A DNA stretch of 46,575 nt, taken from the NCBI RefSeq assembly GCF_018861065.1, contig NZ_JAHKQO010000014.1:1-46575 (forward strand). Reading direction: 5' to 3'. The position numbers were made by a program, and so were the translations under genes. The notes below the pieces were generated by a model. The model was not told the DNA's origin, made no database searches, and saw nothing but the letters and a program-made list of their open reading frames with translations. The stretch comes from Paraglaciecola arctica (GTDB lineage Bacteria; Pseudomonadota; Gammaproteobacteria; Enterobacterales; Alteromonadaceae). Below are positions 1 to 7,691 of this stretch, in pieces. Each line of letters opens with the position of its first letter. The first letter of the stretch is position 1.

Positions 1-51
1 TGCTGTTCACCTTAAGTGAGCAGCATTACCGTAAAAAGCGCTTAATTTTAT

Positions 52-1182
52 CTAGTGAATAGTGGTAGTAAAATTAAGCTCGGTTACCACTGGTGTGGTT
101 AGTTTTGGCTTAGGCAATATTTGCCAGCTTGAACCATCAGGACCCCGCAATACAAAACTTTGTTCACCAAACTCGTTTTGTTGGATGGTAGTAGTATGAA
201 TACCCTGTTGTTGCGCCAACTGGTTAATCAATTCAGGTTTCTCAGCAAACAGGGAATGTAAGGTAATGCCAGCATATCCCGGTTTTTGAAATGCTCTACG
301 ATCGGGCCGTTGATCGGGGTTAACAAAAAATTTGAGTTTGCCAGAAATGTTGTTTGGGCTCACAAATCCACGATAATAATGGCTAGCTCCTTCGGCCATG
401 TTAAAAACTACTTTGGGGCCATCTTGCCAATCACCGTCAAGCACAACGGGGCCCTCTGGTCTAAAACCGAACACATCACGGTAATAATCAGTTTGTGAAT
501 GCATATCAGCTGCTGTGTTGCCAGCAATAATAAAGTCATTGTGAGTGATTTCGCTGGTTTGCAATGGGCTATCAGGCGTAATTGAACCATATCCTTTAAT
601 CACGTAACCATAACGCTGAAACAACACGAGGTTAAACAACTCGCCATATATAGCCATTTCACGCACTCCGACACGACGGTTAAGAGCGTCGGGCTTACCT
701 TCAGTCATGGCATACAAGTCAGCATAGACTGGAGAGGTGGGTAACCATTTTTGCCCTGCTTTTCTGCCATCAACAAATGCGTCATAGATTCGAAAGATAT
801 CTGCAGTGCGCATCACCATCATTCGTTGCCCCACGGTTTCAGGTTGTGCATACCCTACCCCCGTGCCCAAAAGGTTTTCCCACTCCAATATTCGGATTAA
901 ACCATGGCTATCGGTGTGGCCATTTTGCATGCGATAGGAAGTTAACCCGCTATCTACTCCATAAAGCGCTAGGGATTTTTCTGCCACTATTTGACCTTTG
1001 TCAATTTGTCGAAACCCAAATTGACGCAAATATTTAAGTAAGGTTTCGGCATCATCAGTACCTATCATTACTTCGTAAACGCCACTGACACCAGTATCTG
1101 GAAGAGATTCTGATTCGGCGCAACTACCCCATGAAATGCTCAATAAAAGCCCCAAAATCCACAAACCAGTAATTGTCCGCAT
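52..1182 (-). CDS. Exported two-domain VOC (glyoxalase-fold) protein
   Basis: Likely an exported vicinal-oxygen-chelate (VOC) fold protein; substrate unknown. The N-terminus (MRTITGLWILGLLLSISWGS) is a signal peptide with a Cys at about residue 21, so it may be a lipoprotein, but WGSC is a poor lipobox. Two VOC-like modules follow (about residues 35-190 and 215-355). The second ends in the typical 'GPDGSSWQILP' strand. The start is supported by an AAAGGT ribosome site just upstream. It is divergent from the VOC-VOC-Crp/Fnr operon at 1251 and shares a 68-bp intergenic region with the TTTGT-N4-ACAAA operator. VOC proteins include lyases, extradiol dioxygenases and binding proteins, and I cannot choose among them. 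The fold is fairly sure, the function not. Confidence 0.75.
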   Translation of the reverse strand: MRTITGLWILGLLLSISWGSCAESESLPDTGVSGVYEVMIGTDDAETLLKYLRQFGFRQIDKGQIVAEKSLALYGVDSGLTSYRMQNGHTDSHGLIRILEWENLLGTGVGYAQPETVGQRMMVMRTADIFRIYDAFVDGRKAGQKWLPTSPVYADLYAMTEGKPDALNRRVGVREMAIYGELFNLVLFQRYGYVIKGYGSITPDSPLQTSEITHNDFIIAGNTAADMHSQTDYYRDVFGFRPEGPVVLDGDWQDGPKVVFNMAEGASHYYRGFVSPNNISGKLKFFVNPDQRPDRRAFQKPGYAGITLHSLFAEKPELINQLAQQQGIHTTTIQQNEFGEQSFVLRGPDGSSWQILPKPKLTTPVVTELNFTTTIH

Positions 1183-1209
1183 CTAGTTACCTTTTCTAGT
1201 CGAGTTGTA

Positions 1210-1215
1210 TATGAT
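1210..1215 (+). promoter_or_regulatory. Candidate -10 box of the VOC-VOC-Crp/Fnr operon
   Basis: TATGAT matches the sigma-70 -10 consensus at five of six positions and would start transcription near 1222. The operator at 1231-1247 would then lie just downstream of the start. No clear -35 box or FNR box is visible here. Confidence 0.4.
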
Positions 1216-1230
1216 TTATCGACACTAACA

Positions 1231-1247
1231 TTTGTACGGACAAATTT
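1231..1247. promoter_or_regulatory. Operator TTTGT-N4-ACAAA, copy 1
   Basis: TTTGTACGGACAAATTT, an inverted repeat with half-sites TTTGT/ACAAA around ACGG. It ends 4 bp before the ATG of the VOC gene at 1251, so protein bound here would block that transcript or its translation. Near-identical sites occur at 4952, 11591 and 19966. The GT-N4-AC core fits the general GntR-family operator pattern, but the cognate protein is not established. Confidence 0.7.
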
Positions 1248-1250
1248 TAA

Positions 1251-2345
1251 ATGAGTTTAAGATTGAACAAGCACTTTTTGATATTAATCATGGGAACTCT
1301 GTTAAGCAGCGCGATTACCATGGAATATGCCTACGGCGCATCAAAAGATGCATTAGCCCCCAAAACTCAGGTACAAGACGCACTTGCCCTGCCATTACAC
1401 ACAGTCACTATTGCTACTGTATCCCTTGAACAAAGTTTACTTTTTTACCGTGACGGCATGGGTATGCAAGCAAAAGGCCCAATAACTATTTCTGCTCCAC
1501 TAAAAGCGTCGCAACGCAAATTATGGAACATGCCAGATGATATAGACTGGCAGACTTATCACTTGTATCGAGAAGGTATTGATAACGCAATTCATATTCG
1601 TTTATTAGTGTTAAACAAACCTATGCCGACTATTCACGATAGCTGGAATCCTCGTGAGTTAGGGCCATTTTCTTTAGGTTTTCCTAACAACAATACTGCC
1701 GCGTTGGACAAACACGTTCGTACTGTAGGTTTTGGCTCTTTGAATTCTCTTGAGAGTTATCCTATACCTCGCACTGATGGCAGCACCTACCAAATTGACG
1801 AAACCATTTTTAACGCTCCTGATTTTAATCATGGTGTAGCGATTACGCGAGGTAATGGCATGTCACAACTGGGTCCAATTGACCAAAACGGTAAAGGGGG
1901 TCCGGCTTATTCGGCGCAAATAATCACAGATTCCGAAAATCATTTACAGTTTTATACCGAGGTTTTGGGTCTTGAAATACGTTCAGATAGATTATTCAAA
2001 TCTGCTGGCGAGGAAGGTGCCATGAATCTACCTAATGGCACGGAATTTAGATTTGCAATTGTTTATAGTAAAGGTGCAACAACTGGCCACATGTTGTTTG
2101 TAGACTTTAAAAATATTGAGCCAATTAAACCTAAAAACGCCCCTAGTCTGCCGAATATTGGTTTAGGCATGTGGAGCTTTCCTGTGCGTTCATTGCAACA
2201 AGTCTTAAGCAACGCTAAAACTTATGGTTCAGAAATAGTTAGTGGTCCACTTGTTGTTGAAGACCCAATAATTGGCAATAAAAAAGTAGCCACAATGCGC
2301 GCTCCTAATGGCTTTTTAATCGAAGTGTTTGAGGAATTAAAATAA
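1251..2345 (+). CDS. Exported two-domain VOC protein
   Basis: Exported VOC-fold protein of 364 residues. The signal peptide is about residues 1-30 (cleavage near AYGA-S). The first VOC module begins near 'LHTVTIATVSLEQSLLFYRD' (about 48-200). The second (about 225-362) has the usual 'LQFYTEVLGLEI' helix and ends 'APNGFLIEVFEEL', which carries the Glu expected as a metal ligand in catalytic VOC enzymes. It heads an operon: its TAA overlaps the next ATG by one base, and a Crp/Fnr gene follows. There is no strong Shine-Dalgarno because the operator occupies that space. It may be a dioxygenase, lyase or binding protein acting in the periplasm on material delivered by the TonB receptors; this is inferred from context only. 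Confidence 0.8.
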   Translation: MSLRLNKHFLILIMGTLLSSAITMEYAYGASKDALAPKTQVQDALALPLHTVTIATVSLEQSLLFYRDGMGMQAKGPITISAPLKASQRKLWNMPDDIDWQTYHLYREGIDNAIHIRLLVLNKPMPTIHDSWNPRELGPFSLGFPNNNTAALDKHVRTVGFGSLNSLESYPIPRTDGSTYQIDETIFNAPDFNHGVAITRGNGMSQLGPIDQNGKGGPAYSAQIITDSENHLQFYTEVLGLEIRSDRLFKSAGEEGAMNLPNGTEFRFAIVYSKGATTGHMLFVDFKNIEPIKPKNAPSLPNIGLGMWSFPVRSLQQVLSNAKTYGSEIVSGPLVVEDPIIGNKKVATMRAPNGFLIEVFEELK

Positions 2346-3358
2346 TGCGTGTTTTGCTAGCGGTACTGTTACTTTTCAGCCTACAGACTCCTGCTCAAGG
2401 CTTTAATATTAAAGGCTTCACAGAAACCGTTTTTATTGTTTCAGATATTCAAAAAGCCAGGCAGTTTTACATTGATTATGCAGGTTGGGAAGTGCGTTCT
2501 TCAGCGCCAGTTGATCCGAATTTAAAGCAACTTTGGCAGCTTCCCGAAAAGGTTAAAATCACTCAAGTATTGCTGGCAAACAAAGGTGAGCAGCGCGGAT
2601 ATGTGCGCTTAATTGAAATTGCCAACGTGCCTCAAAAAGTCATACGTGCAAACACGCAGTCATGGGACGTAGGTGGCATATTTGACGTGAATGTACGTGT
2701 AGCCGACATGGTTAAAAAACGCCAAGCGTTACAAAGCGCTGGTTGGCGCGGCACCAGTGATCCGGTTTCTTTTACGTTCGGCCCTTATGAAGTCACCGAA
2801 TGGATCACCACCGGATTCGACGGTATTAGTTTTGCGATGATTGAACGAATCAAACCTACCTTAACTGGCTGGCCCAATGTAAAACACATGAGCCGAGTAT
2901 TTAATTCGACTCAAGTCGTCAATGACATTGATACTTCATTGGCGTTTTATCGAGATGTATTAGGCTTTCAGGTGTACTTAGAACACAAAGGAGCCAGCAA
3001 AGAAGCGGGACCAAACGTATTGGGCTTGCCTTATAATTTGACTACAGAAATTCCCCGTTCAGTGTACATTTTGCACCCTCAAAAAATAAACGAAGGTTCG
3101 GTGGAATTGTTGCAATTTCATGGTGCTCAAGGAAAAAATGTGAGTGAACTTGCCTCTCCACCTAATTTAGGTATTGTCACCTTACGTTTTCCAGTAGACA
3201 ATTTGTCAGCGCTAAGTAAACATTTACAACAAAATAATGTCAAAATAGTGTCTCGGGCGACTCTGGATTTACCTCCATACGAACAAGTGGATATGCTGGC
3301 GATTAGAACGCCAGACCTAACATGGATCGAGTTTTATCAGGAACGTACAAAAAAATAA
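2345..3358 (+). CDS. Exported two-domain VOC protein
   Basis: A 337-residue VOC-fold protein with a short cleavable signal peptide (about residues 1-19, ending TPAQG). Module 1 starts at 'FTETVFIVSDIQKARQFYID' (about 26-170). Module 2 (about 190-332) has 'LAFYRDVLGFQVYLE' and ends 'RTPDLTWIEFYQE' with a probable ligand Glu. Translation is probably coupled to the upstream VOC gene (TAATG overlap), and it lies 15 bp before the Crp/Fnr regulator. It resembles its neighbour in layout, so the pair may come from an old duplication. The reaction is unknown; periplasmic location is inferred from the signal. Confidence 0.8.
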   Translation: MRVLLAVLLLFSLQTPAQGFNIKGFTETVFIVSDIQKARQFYIDYAGWEVRSSAPVDPNLKQLWQLPEKVKITQVLLANKGEQRGYVRLIEIANVPQKVIRANTQSWDVGGIFDVNVRVADMVKKRQALQSAGWRGTSDPVSFTFGPYEVTEWITTGFDGISFAMIERIKPTLTGWPNVKHMSRVFNSTQVVNDIDTSLAFYRDVLGFQVYLEHKGASKEAGPNVLGLPYNLTTEIPRSVYILHPQKINEGSVELLQFHGAQGKNVSELASPPNLGIVTLRFPVDNLSALSKHLQQNNVKIVSRATLDLPPYEQVDMLAIRTPDLTWIEFYQERTKK

Positions 3359-3373
3359 AAGTAGGCTGAATAT

Positions 3374-4072
3374 ATGTCACTCGATATCAATAAAGTAGTT
3401 ATTAAAACCTCTCTTACCTCTTGTTTTGGCAATCATTTTAAAGAAGTTGAAGGAGCCAGTGCATTTATCGATGAGCTGGCAGAAGACGCCGAAGAAATAT
3501 CGTTAGCGCAAGGTGAATATGTATTTAAGGAGAAGGATGTTCCAGAATACATTTATATCCCTGAGTCAGGCTCATTAATGTTGGAGCGCTCTACGGCCTC
3601 AGGATCTAGGCAAGTATTTGCGTTTTTATTTACGGGGAATCTGGCAGGGTTATCTGAAAACGTTAGCTACAGTTTTAGCGCAAAAGCATTAACAAATTGC
3701 GTGGTTATTAGGATCAGTCGTCAGTTGATGCAAGATATTTTTGATAAATATCCTGCTGTAGCTAAACGTTATCATGACGTGACTGGGCACATATTATCTT
3801 TGATCCTTGACCAGCTATTTATCATGGGTCAAAAGTCTGCTCACCAGCGATTAGGGCATTTCTTATTAGATATGGAACACCGTTTAGGACGTGGCACCCA
3901 TAAGTTTTTTTTACCTATGAGTCGCCAGGACATAGCTGATTATCTGGGAATGAGTTTAGAAACCGCGAGCCGTGGATTTAGCAAACTTAAAAAAGACGGC
4001 TTGATCACCATAGAAAGCAATTACCAAATTACGGTTTTAGACAAAGAAAAACTCAAAGTTTACGCCGACTAG
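3374..4072 (+). CDS. Crp/Fnr-family transcription regulator
   Basis: Crp/Fnr-type regulator of 232 residues. A cyclic-nucleotide-binding-like beta-barrel (about 35-135) is followed by a dimerisation helix and a winged helix-turn-helix (about 160-225). The recognition helix reads 'SLETASRGFSKL' with E196, S199 and R200, matching the E-x2-S-R set by which FNR proteins read TTGAT half-sites. Only two Cys are present, so an FNR-type iron-sulfur cluster is unlikely; the effector is unknown. It is co-transcribed with two VOC genes. Perfect or near-perfect TTGAT-N4-ATCAA boxes precede the VOC gene at 4167, both nearby TonB receptors and the minus-strand catabolic operon, so it is the natural candidate activator of the cluster. 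Confidence 0.9.
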   Translation: MSLDINKVVIKTSLTSCFGNHFKEVEGASAFIDELAEDAEEISLAQGEYVFKEKDVPEYIYIPESGSLMLERSTASGSRQVFAFLFTGNLAGLSENVSYSFSAKALTNCVVIRISRQLMQDIFDKYPAVAKRYHDVTGHILSLILDQLFIMGQKSAHQRLGHFLLDMEHRLGRGTHKFFLPMSRQDIADYLGMSLETASRGFSKLKKDGLITIESNYQITVLDKEKLKVYAD

Positions 4073-4093
4073 CTTTTAAATACTTCTATACAC

Positions 4094-4107
4094 TTGATTA
4101 TTATCAA
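4094..4107. promoter_or_regulatory. Perfect FNR-type box before VOC gene
   Basis: TTGATTATTATCAA is an exact TTGAT-N4-ATCAA palindrome. Its centre (4100.5) lies 41.5 bp before position 4142, and GATATT at 4130-4135 could be the matching -10 box. This is the layout of a class II activated promoter for the VOC gene at 4167. It lies just 22 bp after the Crp/Fnr gene stop. Confidence 0.7.
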
Positions 4108-4166
4108 TGCGCCTTTTTACTAAGGCGTAGATATTAATGGCTACTAAATAACTCTAATAATGAACA

Positions 4167-4745
4167 ATGGATAATCCAATGAAACTCAAACTTCCGCTTT
4201 TTTTGCTATTGCTATGTGCCATGCCATCTATGTCGGTTTTGGCAGAGCCGGTTGACGCAGAGCAACGTATTTCTGTCGATATCAGGCGCACCACTTATAT
4301 AGTTACCGACATCGACAACTCACTCAAGTTGTACCGCGACGCGTTGGGGTTAAAGGTGATTTATGACCAAATGATCAACAGCCCAATGGAAAACGGCGAA
4401 ACCCGTAAACGCCGCTTAGTGTTGATGCAAGCAAACGATACTTTTATTGGGGCCTTAGGTTTATTGCAATATATTTATCCTGAAAAACCACAGCGCCAAG
4501 AAAAGTTTGATGAACCTGTGCCTGGCGATCCCATAGTTGTGATGAACGTTTCAGACTTAGACACACGCTGGCAAGCCGTAGCCGACTCGCCAAAAGTCAA
4601 CGTGATTGAAGCCCCCCATCGTGTGGAATACCCCCGAGCCGGCGGTGGAAAAATTGCAGTGATGGTGTCAATGATCCGCGATCCAGACGGTTACTGGGTA
4701 GAAATAAATCAACTTCTCGATGCGCCAGCTAAAGCTAGCGACTAA
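4167..4745 (+). CDS. Exported single-domain VOC protein
   Basis: A 192-residue exported VOC protein. The signal peptide ends near VLA-EP (about residue 23). One VOC module follows (about 35-185), opening 'RRTTYIVTDIDNSLKLYRDA' and closing 'IRDPDGYWVEINQLL', which has the classic DPDG turn and a C-terminal ligand Glu. An alternative start is the second ATG at 4179 (MKLKLPLF), which gives a more ordinary signal peptide; neither start has a clear Shine-Dalgarno. It has its own promoter with a perfect FNR-type box and its own terminator, so it is probably monocistronic. It resembles lactoylglutathione-lyase-like VOC proteins, but the substrate is unknown. Confidence 0.8.
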   Translation: MDNPMKLKLPLFLLLLCAMPSMSVLAEPVDAEQRISVDIRRTTYIVTDIDNSLKLYRDALGLKVIYDQMINSPMENGETRKRRLVLMQANDTFIGALGLLQYIYPEKPQRQEKFDEPVPGDPIVVMNVSDLDTRWQAVADSPKVNVIEAPHRVEYPRAGGGKIAVMVSMIRDPDGYWVEINQLLDAPAKASD

Positions 4746-4778
4746 AACACTAGCTACACCAAATTAGTCTTTTTAATT

Positions 4779-4819
4779 AAAAAATACCTATGTAACACAT
4801 TGTTATTTAGGTATTTTTT
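4779..4819 (+). terminator. Rho-independent terminator after VOC gene
   Basis: Inverted repeat AAAAAATACCTA / TAGGTATTTTTT (arms 4779-4790 and 4808-4819) ending in a T-run. It lies 34 bp after the stop of the VOC gene at 4745. Confidence 0.75.
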
Positions 4820-4888
4820 CCGTTTCCAAATTTTACTTTTCGTCTTCTAGTTTCAATTTTCTCGCCATTATTTTGATGTTTGACCTTG

Positions 4889-4902
4889 TTGATTTTTATC
4901 AA
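4889..4902. promoter_or_regulatory. Perfect FNR-type box before TonB receptor
   Basis: TTGATTTTTATCAA is an exact TTGAT-N4-ATCAA site. Its centre at 4895.5 is 41.5 bp upstream of 4937, the start predicted from the -10 box at 4925-4930. This is the exact class II activation geometry. Confidence 0.75.
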
Positions 4903-4924
4903 ACCTACACAAAGCTGTCAGTGC

Positions 4925-4930
4925 TAGATT
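4925..4930 (+). promoter_or_regulatory. Candidate extended -10 box
   Basis: TAGATT preceded by TG one base away (TGCTAGATT), an extended -10 element. It places the start near 4937, between the FNR box and the downstream operator at 4952. Confidence 0.5.
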
Positions 4931-4951
4931 AACTGAGCTTAAAAAAGCATC

Positions 4952-4968
4952 AATTTGTCCGTACATAT
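4952..4968. promoter_or_regulatory. Operator TTTGT-N4-ACAAA, copy 2
   Basis: AATTTGTCCGTACATAT, the reverse-complement orientation of the shared operator (one half-site degenerate, ACATA). It lies at about +15 to +31 of the predicted transcript and 20 bp before the receptor ATG, a position suited to a repressor. Confidence 0.65.
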
Positions 4969-4988
4969 CAACACAACTAGGAAAGCCG

Positions 4989-7454
4989 ATGAAAATAAAA
5001 ATGAAAAAACTAAATTTGGCAATTGTTACGATCTTAATGGGTCAGTCCATAACACATGCACAGGAAGCTAGCGAAAATCAAACTAGTCAAGTTGAATTAG
5101 AAATAATAGAAGTCACGTCCAGAAAAAAAGTCGAGTCATTAAATCGTACTCCAGTTTCGGTAGCTGCGTTTTCCGACACTATGATTGAACAACAAGGTTT
5201 TCAGAGCATAGATGATATAGCTCGTTTTTCATCTGGTTTAAGTTTTTCAAAAGCTTTCGGGCGATCTACTGAGCGCCCTGTTATCCGAGGTATGGGCAAC
5301 GTACTTGCTGGCATACAATTTGGGGTTGAATCTGGGGCAGCTTACTTTATTGATGGTAATTATTATTCAGGTGACGTCCAGAGTTTAGATATGTCTGATA
5401 TTGCTCGAGTTGAAGTGGTAAAGGGCCCTCAAAGTGCCTTATACGGACGTAATTCTTATTCAGGGGCAATTAACTTTATCACTAAAGGTCCAGATCATGA
5501 CGAATTTATTGGTAATGTTAAGGCCAATTTTGCACAAGATTCAGAACGAACCGTATCGGCCTATCTGAGCGCTCCCTTAAACGACTGGCTGGCAGCAAGC
5601 CTCAACGTGCGTGACTATCAGGTTGATGGTGATGAGCGCTGGCGTAATACAGTTACTGACGAACTAATTGGTGGCGAAGACACTAGATCAGTCAGTCTGG
5701 TTTTAGACGCCTCCCCCTCTGACAAACTAGGAGTGCGTTTCAGGATCCAAAACCAAGAAGACAGAGACGAGACTCGTCCATTTTTCACAACCCCAACAAC
5801 TGAAAATAACTGTGCTCCGGGTTATCGCTCGTTAGCTTCGTGGGCAGCATCTGGTACTGATAACAACTTCCAATATTTTTGCGGTGAAATAAAGAATCAA
5901 CCCATAGCGCTTAACGACAAAGCTGACGCAGATGGCATTCCAAATGAAGTCCCAGGCGTGCCAGTAGATGGTTTTTTACCCTCAGGTTCTACTTTCTTCG
6001 GTAACCCTTATGATACTGCTGATGGCACCGCTTATGATGGAGTTGGCAGAGATTTACTGATTTCCAGTTTAGCTATAAATTATGAAACCGACTCTGGTTA
6101 TGCGATGTCTTTGGCTTACGGCTATCGTGATAATGATTTGAGCACAGGCTCGGATGGAGACAATGCGTCCGTAAATTATACTTTTGCGCCTGGACAAGAA
6201 GCGTTTTTTGCCAATACATCTCGTCAAGAAACTAAAGACCAAAGCTTAGAATTTACGTTGAGTTCACCAGTAGGTGATTTAGAGTGGATGGCGGGTGCAT
6301 TTTATTATGATCAAGAAAATGACAGCTTTGATTTGACTTTCGCTGATACAAAAGTAGGGGTATTTCAAGACAACAGCACAATCACTAACAAAGCGATTTA
6401 CGCGTCAGTTGATTATCAACTCAGTGACAAAGTTGATGCAACACTTGAAGTCAGATGGGCTGAAGAAGATAAAACCGTAACAGAGTTCGACCCAGAAGGG
6501 GTTGTAACTTTTGATGCCGACGGCAGTTGGAACAACTTTACCCCAAGAGCAACCTTAAATTATCGCTACGATGAGGATACCATTTTTTATGGCATCCTCG
6601 CTCAAGGTGTTAAACCTGGTGGTATAAATGGCTCTGCCGGTGCGGATACAGGGAAACCGACTTACGAGCAGGAAGAAATTACTACCTTCGAACTAGGCTT
6701 AAAAAGCAAAATGTTGAGTAATGTATATGCGACAGTCGCCATGTACTACAACGATGTAAGTGATATTCAGCTCACCACGCCACTAAACATTCCTTCTGGT
6801 AATGTGACATCAGTCGCGACAAATCAAGGGGAAGGCGAAGTATTAGGTATTGAGATTGATATCGATGCTCAATTCAGTGATAACCTATCTGGTAGGTTTA
6901 CTTATGCATTGGCCGACACAAAATTCACTAAGGGCTGTGACGACTTTCAATGGTCACTATCCAGTGGCGGCGGTGTACTCACTCCAGGAACAACTACCGG
7001 AACGGATTTCCGAGATGACTTCGGAGTGACCGAGGAAGCCAGTTGTTCTATAGAAGGCAATGCATTTCCACTAAGCTCAAAACATCAGGCAAGTGCCTTT
7101 TTGGAATACATCACCCCCATCACTGGTGAGCTCGAAGCCTTCTTTAATGTAGATGCGAGTTACGAATCAAGAAAATACGTGCAAGTGCATAACCTAGCCT
7201 ATGTGCCAAGTGCCATTATTGCGGGAGCACGAATGGGCGTTAGTGGTGAAAATTGGAGAGTGAGTTTATACGCGCGCAACTTAACAGATGAGGATGCCCC
7301 TATTCTGACATCTCGCTGGTTAGGTATCCCCTACTTTACATTTGCATCTCTAAATACCGCTCCAGAGGGTGCTGATATGGGTTCACCCCGCGCCTTTTTT
7401 AGTGCCGCACGTCGCGGTAGGCAAATCGGTGTTGACATGACCTATCATTTCTAA
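4989..7454 (+). CDS. TonB-dependent outer-membrane receptor
   Basis: TonB-dependent receptor of 821 residues for energised uptake across the outer membrane. The signal peptide is about 1-24 (ends HAQ). A TonB-box-like 'IIEVTSRKK' is followed by a plug domain (about 50-170) with the conserved 'VEVVKGPQSALYGRNSYSGA' segment, then a 22-strand-type barrel ending in an aromatic-terminated strand (MTYHF). An AGGAAAG ribosome site supports the start. It has no FecA-like signalling extension and no adjacent SusD, so it is not a classic Bacteroidetes polysaccharide system. It is similar in order and motifs to the receptor at 9211 and shares both regulatory sites with it, so the two are probably co-induced paralogues. 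The ligand is unknown; a metabolite or tetrapyrrole is suggested by context only. Confidence 0.93.
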   Translation: MKIKMKKLNLAIVTILMGQSITHAQEASENQTSQVELEIIEVTSRKKVESLNRTPVSVAAFSDTMIEQQGFQSIDDIARFSSGLSFSKAFGRSTERPVIRGMGNVLAGIQFGVESGAAYFIDGNYYSGDVQSLDMSDIARVEVVKGPQSALYGRNSYSGAINFITKGPDHDEFIGNVKANFAQDSERTVSAYLSAPLNDWLAASLNVRDYQVDGDERWRNTVTDELIGGEDTRSVSLVLDASPSDKLGVRFRIQNQEDRDETRPFFTTPTTENNCAPGYRSLASWAASGTDNNFQYFCGEIKNQPIALNDKADADGIPNEVPGVPVDGFLPSGSTFFGNPYDTADGTAYDGVGRDLLISSLAINYETDSGYAMSLAYGYRDNDLSTGSDGDNASVNYTFAPGQEAFFANTSRQETKDQSLEFTLSSPVGDLEWMAGAFYYDQENDSFDLTFADTKVGVFQDNSTITNKAIYASVDYQLSDKVDATLEVRWAEEDKTVTEFDPEGVVTFDADGSWNNFTPRATLNYRYDEDTIFYGILAQGVKPGGINGSAGADTGKPTYEQEEITTFELGLKSKMLSNVYATVAMYYNDVSDIQLTTPLNIPSGNVTSVATNQGEGEVLGIEIDIDAQFSDNLSGRFTYALADTKFTKGCDDFQWSLSSGGGVLTPGTTTGTDFRDDFGVTEEASCSIEGNAFPLSSKHQASAFLEYITPITGELEAFFNVDASYESRKYVQVHNLAYVPSAIIAGARMGVSGENWRVSLYARNLTDEDAPILTSRWLGIPYFTFASLNTAPEGADMGSPRAFFSAARRGRQIGVDMTYHF

Positions 7455-7550
7455 ATTTTGGTTTTAATGACAAGTGTTTTGATAGGTTAATGTCTGTAAG
7501 TGCTGATTAATTTTGGCAAATGATTGACCGATTAAACTGATATAAATGTA

Positions 7551-7582
7551 AATCCGATGAGTATTAGTCATCGGATTTTTTT
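7551..7582 (+). terminator. Rho-independent terminator after TonB receptor
   Basis: A 10-bp perfect stem AATCCGATGA / TCATCGGATT with a 7-base loop and a following T-run, about 100 bp after the receptor stop. Confidence 0.85.
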
Positions 7583-7691
7583 ATATGTTTTATGAGCGCT
7601 CTCGCTCCTTGCGTGTTTATTATTTAAATAATTGTATACCTCTAACTATGTTTGTTACTTAGCAAATTAGATGGACTGAATACATAAAATG

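Noticed and set aside
4110-4127. Short GC hairpin after the Crp/Fnr gene as a terminator
   Set aside because: The stem is only about 6 bp with no T-run, and it sits inside the predicted promoter of the next VOC gene.
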